From: a virus
DNA: 51,664 bases
Strand: one strand, 5' to 3'
Virus record (IMG/VR): IMGVR_UViG_3300050821_010028
Coordinates: 1-51,664 of that record
The notes beneath the pieces are model-generated. The model worked only from the letters and a program-made list of their open reading frames with translations, searched no databases and was not told where the DNA came from. The stretch's first letter is position 1, and each line of letters opens with the position of its first letter. Positions 47,837 to 51,664 of this stretch are shown here, one piece after another. The position numbers and the translations under genes are program-made.

Positions 47837-48005
47837 TACAGTTTATTTTCACTGGGTCATGATATCCTGTAGGACCCAGAGAATCCTTTACGGATTCAAC
47901 TACCATCTTTGATGGTCCCTTACGGGACACCATCTTCAAACTTTTACTCGGCTGAAATTAGGCAACTTGTGAAGCATTTCGCGATTTACGCTTCGTGCCT
48001 AACCA
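47837..48005. other. Chain of hairpins between two Ala tRNAs
   Basis: Five consecutive inverted repeats: CTGGGTC/GACCCAG type, GAATCC/GGATTC, ACCATC/GATGGT, GTCCC/GGGAC and TTAGGCA/TGCCTAA with inner GAAGC/GCTTC. No reading frame on either strand fits. It looks like structured RNA or processing signals. Confidence 0.45.
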
Positions 48006-48013
48006 GCGAGTTA

Positions 48014-48089
48014 TGGTGGAGCTTGCGGGGGTCGAACCCGCGACCTTCACACTGCCAGCGTGACGCTCTCCCAATTGAGCTAAAGCCCC
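48014..48089 (-). tRNA. tRNA-Ala(GGC)
   Basis: Acceptor GGGGCTT/AAGCTCC, D arm GCTC..GAGC, anticodon loop CTGGCAG (GGC, codon GCC), T loop TTCGACC. CCA encoded at 48014-48016. Confidence 0.92.
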
Positions 48090-48095
48090 ATAACC

Positions 48096-48293
48096 TTATC
48101 TTACTTTTACTAATTCGTCTTCTCTTTCTTTTCTTCCTGCTCTATATCCTAGCTCTGATAATGCCACCGCTACAACCCCCATAATCAACATGGAAAGATG
48201 TGCATGGTATGGATGAGTAATGAATCTTACTCCCCAATACATAAACATGGTAGAAGTGCTTAGAGCCTGTACTATTCTAAAATTCAGTTTCAT
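48096..48293 (-). CDS. Small membrane protein starting at a tRNA end
   Basis: 65 residues from an ATG one base after the CCA of tRNA-Ala(TGC) to a stop 6 bp before tRNA-Ala(GGC). Two hydrophobic segments (IVQALSTSTMFMYWGVRFI and LSMLIMGVVAVALSELGY) and a charged tail (RAGRKEREDELVKVR). There is no ribosome site. The plausible topology argues for real coding; it would be a leaderless mRNA if the tRNA is trimmed first. Confidence 0.6.
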   Translation of the reverse strand: MKLNFRIVQALSTSTMFMYWGVRFITHPYHAHLSMLIMGVVAVALSELGYRAGRKEREDELVKVR

Positions 48294-48294
48294 T

Positions 48295-48368
48295 TGGTGG
48301 ACCGTCAGGGAATCGAACCCTGAATTTCTGCGTGCAAGGCAAATGTTATCCCGTTTAACTAACAGCCC
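48295..48368 (-). tRNA. tRNA-Ala(TGC), second copy
   Basis: Acceptor GGGCTGT/ACGGTCC with G-T pairs, anticodon loop CTTGCAC (TGC), T loop TTCGATT. CCA encoded at 48295-48297. Confidence 0.88.
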
Positions 48369-48387
48369 AATCTTACTCCCTATATAT

Positions 48388-48591
48388 CTACTTATTGCCA
48401 ACTTTATCATATTCTTTCTGAGTGCAGTCTGGACATAAATCCTCATGACGAGAATAATTGGTCATGCCCCAACCATGAGTTTCAATAGAATTCCATCCCT
48501 TCGGGCGCTCCCAGGAATAGACTTCACGAACAAATTCCACCTTTTTACAGTAGTCACAGATGAATTTATAGTTTTTTAATTCGTAATTCAC
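48388..48591 (-). CDS. Small zinc-finger protein starting at a tRNA end
   Basis: 67 residues if translation begins at the GTG that directly follows the CCA of tRNA-Lys; the only ATG lies inside the tRNA acceptor. It has FICDYCKKVEFVREVYSW and HEDLCPDCTQKEYDKVG, a two-CxxC zinc site. The cysteine pattern shows it is a real protein. No ribosome site. Confidence 0.6.
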   Translation of the reverse strand: MNYELKNYKFICDYCKKVEFVREVYSWERPKGWNSIETHGWGMTNYSRHEDLCPDCTQKEYDKVGNK

Positions 48592-48668
48592 TGGTAGGTT
48601 CATTGGGATTCGAACCCAACCTGAGCAGCTTAAAAGGCTGCGGTGCTATCCGCTAACACTATGAACCC
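48592..48668 (-). tRNA. tRNA-Lys(TTT)
   Basis: Acceptor GGGTTCA/TGAACCT, anticodon stem GCAGC/GCTGC, loop CTTTTAA (TTT, codon AAA), T loop TTCGAAT. CCA encoded at 48592-48594. Confidence 0.92.
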
Positions 48669-48670
48669 AT

Positions 48671-48952
48671 TCATTTAATCAATTTTTCTACTTCATCTCG
48701 ACATGGAACATGAGTATAAACATTATCAGTTCCAATTGGATAACCATGAACATAACTGACTGCAAAACATAACCCGGTACGCTTATCCTTTACATACTGA
48801 ATCGCATTGACTTCCTGCGCTTCCGAAGAAAGCTTTTTCGGTTCTCCAGGTTGATTATCACAACCCACATAAATTAATCCAGCCAATACAATTGTAGTTA
48901 GCAATATGCAGTTGGCTAACAAATCCGTTTTATTCACCTTGGGCAAATGCAT
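48671..48952 (-). CDS. Small membrane-anchored or lipoprotein-like protein
   Basis: 93 residues from an ATG at 48952 behind AAGGAAAG. A hydrophobic N-terminal segment (LLANCILLTTIVLAGLIYVG) ends at a Cys followed by DNQPGEP, like a lipoprotein signal but with an imperfect lipobox. The mature part has a second Cys pair (GLCFAVSY and VPCRDEVEK). It overlaps the upstream gene by 23 bp. Confidence 0.65.
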   Translation of the reverse strand: MHLPKVNKTDLLANCILLTTIVLAGLIYVGCDNQPGEPKKLSSEAQEVNAIQYVKDKRTGLCFAVSYVHGYPIGTDNVYTHVPCRDEVEKLIK

Positions 48953-49340
48953 GTTTAATCTTTCCTTGAAAGGACACGAACACGAAACCTTGGAAAATTT
49001 CTCCATCATCCACTGCATCATTGGTAAAGTTGAAAGACAGTAAATTAGGATTGACATCACTCACTCGGACACCATACAGAATCCAATGCTCTGGCTTATG
49101 TCCCTCAGTCTTGAGAAACTCTGCCATGCTGTCATTGTCTTCTAACAGTTTAGAATAATCTCCTAGAGGAGCAATGTTGACGAACTCATGAGTCAGAGAC
49201 TCTGCTTTCTCAACCACATGATTACTAAGGGCTTGCTGCAATTCTAGAATAGAAACACCAAGTTTCTCTTGAATCTTTTGCTGGACTTGCTCCATGGTAT
49301 CTTCCACCTGCAAATCCAAATCTTCCATCTTCTCAATCAT
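48930..49340 (-). CDS. Unknown protein with coiled-coil N-terminus
   Basis: 136 residues from ATG 49340 behind GAGG. The first half is helical (DLQVEDTMEQVQQKIQEKLG); the second is beta-rich (HWILYGVRVSDVNPNLLSFN and IFQGFVFVSFQGKIKHA). A promoter lies 21 bp upstream and supports this start. No family recognised. Confidence 0.65.
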   Translation of the reverse strand: MIEKMEDLDLQVEDTMEQVQQKIQEKLGVSILELQQALSNHVVEKAESLTHEFVNIAPLGDYSKLLEDNDSMAEFLKTEGHKPEHWILYGVRVSDVNPNLLSFNFTNDAVDDGEIFQGFVFVSFQGKIKHAFAQGE

Positions 49341-49356
49341 GTTGATGCCTCGTTCG

Positions 49357-49950
49357 TTACAATGTAACCACGCGGGGCGTGCTGTCAATGTTTTTTATTT
49401 GATTCAAAACTTTTAATAGGTCGGCTTCCTCGGGCGGAGCTTCAATGTGTGGCAGCCTAAAGTCTTCCAGCAATTTCTTAATGCCAGAATCAATTTCTCG
49501 CGCTTCCGCTTCCGTCTGGTAACGCCCCTCGCTAATGTAAGGTTTGGTTCGTTTAAGGAAGACATGAATATGCTTGTGACCGTCATCCGCTGCTTGGCGA
49601 TAGAATGCCAGAGTGGCTGCCCTGACTCCCTCACCCAAGGTCTGAGTGCAGTAGCGCTGAGCATAGTAGAGGTTCATCATGACTGGAGAGTCAGTGACTA
49701 TGTAGTCTACTTTACCATACAGCATGGACTCACGACGAACTTGTTTCCCCAGGAAATAGATTTGGTCATAGGTACTAATCTTGCGACCTTCCCACGCCCA
49801 ATCTTTGACGTATTCTCTGACCAACTCTACGTTCTTATGTTCTGCTTTCAGAATATAATAGAAATAGGCGGCGGAGGTTGACTTGCCAGTTCCGGGACCA
49901 CCATATAAATTGATGATGGTAGTCTTTAGTTTATTGTCATGATGAGTCAT
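49357..49950 (-). CDS. P-loop kinase-like protein (AAA_28/NadR-like)
   Basis: A 197-residue protein with Walker A NLYGGPGTGKSTSAAYFYYI at residues 14-33, VELVREYVKDWAWEGRK, VDYIVTDSPVMMNLYYAQRY (Walker B region) and HIHVFLKRTKPYISEGRYQT (lid with Arg). This layout is that of the AAA_28 family, which includes the ribosylnicotinamide kinase part of NadR and polynucleotide-kinase-like phage enzymes. It could phosphorylate nicotinamide riboside or RNA/DNA 5' ends; both would fit other genes of the window. GGAG before ATG. Confidence 0.75.
   Translation of the reverse strand: MTHHDNKLKTTIINLYGGPGTGKSTSAAYFYYILKAEHKNVELVREYVKDWAWEGRKISTYDQIYFLGKQVRRESMLYGKVDYIVTDSPVMMNLYYAQRYCTQTLGEGVRAATLAFYRQAADDGHKHIHVFLKRTKPYISEGRYQTEAEAREIDSGIKKLLEDFRLPHIEAPPEEADLLKVLNQIKNIDSTPRVVTL
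49361..49388 (-). promoter_or_regulatory. Sigma70-type promoter inside the end of the kinase gene
   Basis: TTGACA (49383-49388), 16-bp spacer, TACATT (49361-49366) on the minus strand, overlapping the 3' end of the upstream gene and driving the 49340 gene. Confidence 0.7.
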
Positions 49951-49965
49951 TCTTTATCTTACTCC

Positions 49966-50040
49966 TGGTGGGCTGAGCGGGAATCGAACCCGCACGGACG
50001 GTTTAAGAGACCGCTATGCTACCATTAACATCATCAACCC
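49966..50040 (-). tRNA. tRNA-Lys(CTT)
   Basis: Acceptor GGGTTGA/TCAGCCC, anticodon loop CTCTTAA (CTT, codon AAG), T loop TTCGATT. CCA encoded at 49966-49968. Confidence 0.9.
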
Positions 50041-50276
50041 ATTACCCAGAGCTTGGAATCCAAGACTGGTTTCAATTTCTTATACACTTCATCAATACAA
50101 TCTCGACAGTAGATTTCCCTACTATCACCCAAATAAATCGCCAGAACAGTTTCATTTTCTTTAAGATGAAAATTTTTTCCTATTATGTTGTGGTGATATT
50201 TGGGATCATGTTTACAATCTGGATTGTCACATGACCATCCAGAAGTTTGCATTTTGAATAAACTTACTCTAATCAT
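50034..50276 (-). CDS. Small zinc-ribbon protein between two Lys tRNAs
   Basis: An 80-residue protein from an ATG one base after the CCA of tRNA-Lys(TTT); its stop lies 7 bp inside the 5' end of tRNA-Lys(CTT). Zinc-type pairs GWSCDNPDCKHDPKYHHN and YCRDCIDEVYKK show real coding. No ribosome site. One of the clearest cases of an ORF fitted exactly into a tRNA gap. Confidence 0.65.
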   Translation of the reverse strand: MIRVSLFKMQTSGWSCDNPDCKHDPKYHHNIIGKNFHLKENETVLAIYLGDSREIYCRDCIDEVYKKLKPVLDSKLWVMG

Positions 50277-50277
50277 C

Positions 50278-50353
50278 TGGTGGAACTGGAGGGAATCGAA
50301 CCCATCATTAGGCGGTTTAAAAGACCGCTATGCAACCATTACATCACAGTTCC
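50278..50353 (-). tRNA. tRNA-Lys(TTT), second copy
   Basis: Acceptor GGAACTG/CAGTTCC, anticodon stem GCGGT/ACCGC, loop CTTTTAA (TTT), T loop TTCGATT. CCA encoded at 50278-50280. Confidence 0.9.
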
Positions 50354-50355
50354 GT

Positions 50356-50430
50356 TGGTGAGTCCTGAGGGAGTCGAACCCTCATCGACCGGGTAAGAGC
50401 CGGCTGCTCTAGCCATTGAGCTAAGGACCC
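50356..50430 (-). tRNA. tRNA-Lys(CTT), second copy
   Basis: Acceptor GGGTCCT/AGGACTC, D arm GCTC..GAGC, anticodon loop CTCTTAC (CTT), T loop TTCGACT. CCA encoded at 50356-50358. Only 2 bp from tRNA-Lys(TTT). Confidence 0.9.
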
Positions 50431-50437
50431 ACGATAC

Positions 50438-51112
50438 TTACTTTAATCTTCTTAAGTATTTAGTTAGTTGATTGAATGCTTCTGGATTATTTGCCAATGA
50501 TTTTCCGAGTGGGCAATCATTGCAGGGTTCAAACTTTTTTGTAATACCCTTACCATCACAAGCATAACACGCTTTATAATCATCTAGATTACGAGATAGC
50601 AAATACATGGGCTTCAAAAGTTTCCATGGATATAAAACCTGGTCATCTTTATTGTACATTGGTTCTTTAGTGCGCAGGGCAATTGATGCTCTCCATTGTC
50701 TAATGTGACTGGATAGTTCCCATCCTCTCAAAATTAGATCACGACCTGTTCCAGCAACTGAAATAATTGCCCTATCATTAGGATCTTTCTTTTTGAGTAC
50801 CAAAGAATTCTCCTGCTCTTTAATCCATCTCACATCAAATACCTGAACATCTGGAACTCTGGTGAATTTTCCATCTGGATTATCATAAGGTATTTTCGCC
50901 CAATGAGCAACTGCTATTTCAGATCGCACCCAAGCAATTTCAGCTTCTTCAGAAGAATTTTCATCAATTCTACCATGTAACTTATTATTGGCGAACATTT
51001 CTTTACCATATTGCTCGCCTAAATCCATCTCATCATCTGTCAGAGTGATGAACACATAATGGGATTTAACTAGTGCGCCAAAATCTTGATTGTCGTAATC
51101 TACATCAGTCAT
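50438..51112 (-). CDS. Unknown phage-type protein, possible PD-(D/E)XK fold
   Basis: A 224-residue protein. AEIAWVRSEIAVAHWAKIPY, RVPDVQVFDVRWIKEQENSL and VLKKKDPNDRAIISVAGTGR, then RDLILRGWELSSHIRQW, follow the order of nuclease-like phage proteins (helix with Glu, V-x-D strand, acidic-x-R-W strand, K-x-D). A four-Cys zinc site (CYACDGKGITKKFEPCNDCP) lies near the end. Enzymatic activity is not certain. AGGTG stands before the start. Confidence 0.6.
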   Translation of the reverse strand: MTDVDYDNQDFGALVKSHYVFITLTDDEMDLGEQYGKEMFANNKLHGRIDENSSEEAEIAWVRSEIAVAHWAKIPYDNPDGKFTRVPDVQVFDVRWIKEQENSLVLKKKDPNDRAIISVAGTGRDLILRGWELSSHIRQWRASIALRTKEPMYNKDDQVLYPWKLLKPMYLLSRNLDDYKACYACDGKGITKKFEPCNDCPLGKSLANNPEAFNQLTKYLRRLK

Positions 51113-51253
51113 GATAACACCTGTAAAATTGAGGGTACACGGTTATTATAACGTGGACGGCGTGGATGAAATATAATTAAATAATTGGTATAGATGTGTT
51201 TTCATTAACGAATCTGTCATTACTGCCATCAACGTCATTGCTGTCATTGCCGA
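51113..51253. other. Intergenic region with promoter-like box
   Basis: No gene. On the minus strand a TATAAT stands about 30 bp upstream of the 51112 start. Closer to tRNA-Phe, AATGAC recurs three times within about 40 bp. Confidence 0.4.
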
Positions 51254-51330
51254 TGGTGCCGCCAAACAGAATCGAACTGTTATCTTCACGTTTTCAGCGT
51301 GACGCTCGTAAACCAATGAGCTATGGCGGC
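51254..51330 (-). tRNA. tRNA-Phe(GAA)
   Basis: Acceptor GCCGCCA/TGGCGGC, anticodon stem TCACG/CGTGA, loop CTGAAAA (GAA, codon TTC), T loop TTCGATT. CCA encoded at 51254-51256. Confidence 0.92.
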
Positions 51331-51471
51331 GTGCACGGTTAGTAGTGGGCTTTTAGAGGCTGCCCCACTTAGTTTAACAATTCTTCCCGCTAAAGAAGTT
51401 TGTTTGGGTAGAAGAGTTTGTCCCTTCCCTAGCTGGCTAACCAACTCCAGCGAGCCTATAGTCCCCCAAGA
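51331..51471. other. Gap with a D-arm-like remnant
   Basis: No gene. On the minus strand GCTGG-AGTTGGTTAG-CCAGC looks like an isolated tRNA D arm, and further hairpins follow, but no anticodon or T arm can be placed. Confidence 0.3.
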
Positions 51472-51564
51472 TGGAATCGAACCATCGACCTCCGCTTGTA
51501 ACGGCGCTCTGACCTAGATTTCTTTTCCTGTACACTACTCGGAAATCCGCTGAGCTATTGGGAG
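51472..51564 (-). tRNA. Aberrant tRNA-like sequence with D-loop insertion
   Basis: Acceptor CTCCCAA/TTGGGGG and T arm GATGG-TTCGATT-CCATC are sound and GCTC/GAGC form the D stem. The D loop, however, is about 40 nt and contains an extra hairpin GATTTC/GAAATC. The anticodon arm is shortened (CCG-TTACAAG-CGG), so TAC (Val) or another anticodon cannot be decided. No CCA. Confidence 0.4.
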
Positions 51565-51664
51565 ATATTGAAACAACAAAAAGTGGAAAGATGTGTTTCG
51601 CGTGTTAACCATTACACCATCCCCCAATATAGTTGGGGGAGAAGGAATAGGGCCTTCTTGTAGT
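51565..51664. other. Right edge: tRNA-half and strong hairpin
   Basis: On the minus strand GGGGGATGGTGTAATGGTTA and ACAC resemble the 5' half of a tRNA without a matching 3' half. Upstream of it TCCCCCAA/TTGGGGGA forms an 8-bp hairpin, and GAAGG/CCTTC encloses a seven-base loop like a T arm lacking TTC. Confidence 0.35.

Noticed and set aside
1-51664. CRISPR arrays, transposons or insertion sequences
   Set aside because: No spaced direct repeats of 25-40 bp, no transposase-like protein and no terminal inverted repeats were found.
1-51664. Bacterial chromosome as source
   Set aside because: Housekeeping genes lack their usual operon partners, tRNAs are clustered by amino acid, and most genes are small unknowns with phage-like overlaps. 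Not fully excluded, because no phage hallmark structural gene is in the window.

Overview
The window looks like part of a very large bacteriophage genome (huge or jumbo class) rather than a bacterial chromosome. Housekeeping-type genes (groES, tsf, fusA, rnhB, rnpB, initiator tRNA) sit singly among many short unknown genes. They lack their cellular neighbours: tsf has no rpsB beside it, fusA has no rpsL/rpsG/tuf, groES has no groEL. Genes are tightly packed, often with ATGA overlaps, and almost all lie on the minus strand. About 31 tRNA genes are scattered in clusters, with two RNA ligases, HNH nucleases, an R2K-type ATP-grasp protein and virion-like proteins. No terminase, capsid, portal or polymerase is in the window, so the phage assignment is inference. 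The two lipoprotein leaders and the OmpA protein suggest a Gram-negative host, perhaps a deltaproteobacterial or myxobacterial lineage (weak inference).

Layout. 1-3.3 kb: His-rich, virion-like proteins, a GT4 glycosyltransferase and a polysaccharide pyruvyl transferase. 3.3-10.8 kb: RNA ligase, GroES, HNH, histidine phosphatase, 2H phosphoesterase, a PD-(D/E)XK-like protein, small unknowns and EF-Ts. 10.9-17.7 kb: the only plus-strand genes (metallopeptidase-like, small membrane protein, kelch propeller, small basic proteins), mixed with a kinase-like protein, Gly and Val tRNA clusters and RNase HII. 17.7-25 kb: EamA protein, ATP-grasp, EF-G, pyruvate-kinase-like, VWA and J-domain kinase genes, the last group behind a good sigma70-type promoter. 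25-28.3 kb: fatty acid hydroxylase, HNH and unknowns. 28.3-32.2 kb: Trp/Ser/Cys tRNAs around an NAD/ADP-ribose cassette (NAD synthetase-like, ADP-ribosylglycohydrolase, NUDIX). 32.2-38 kb: CYTH, a CoaB-like/class II aldolase fusion, cupin and a second RNA ligase. 38.0-38.65 kb: RNase P RNA plus a second structured RNA I cannot assign. 38.7-43.4 kb: SIMPL protein, DUF3307-like protein, two lipoproteins and OmpA. 43.4-51.7 kb: HNH, small zinc-ribbon paralogues, a P-loop kinase, and Met/fMet/Gln/Ala/Lys/Phe tRNAs with degenerate tRNA-like sequences.

Main theme: a phage-borne translation and RNA-maintenance kit, with tRNAs, initiator tRNA, RNase P RNA, EF-G, EF-Ts, RNA ligases and a candidate 2',3'-end processing enzyme. 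The most unusual observation is that at least five small reading frames on the minus strand begin 0-1 nt after the encoded CCA end of a tRNA and fill the space to the next tRNA. This suggests leaderless mRNAs released by tRNA 3' processing.
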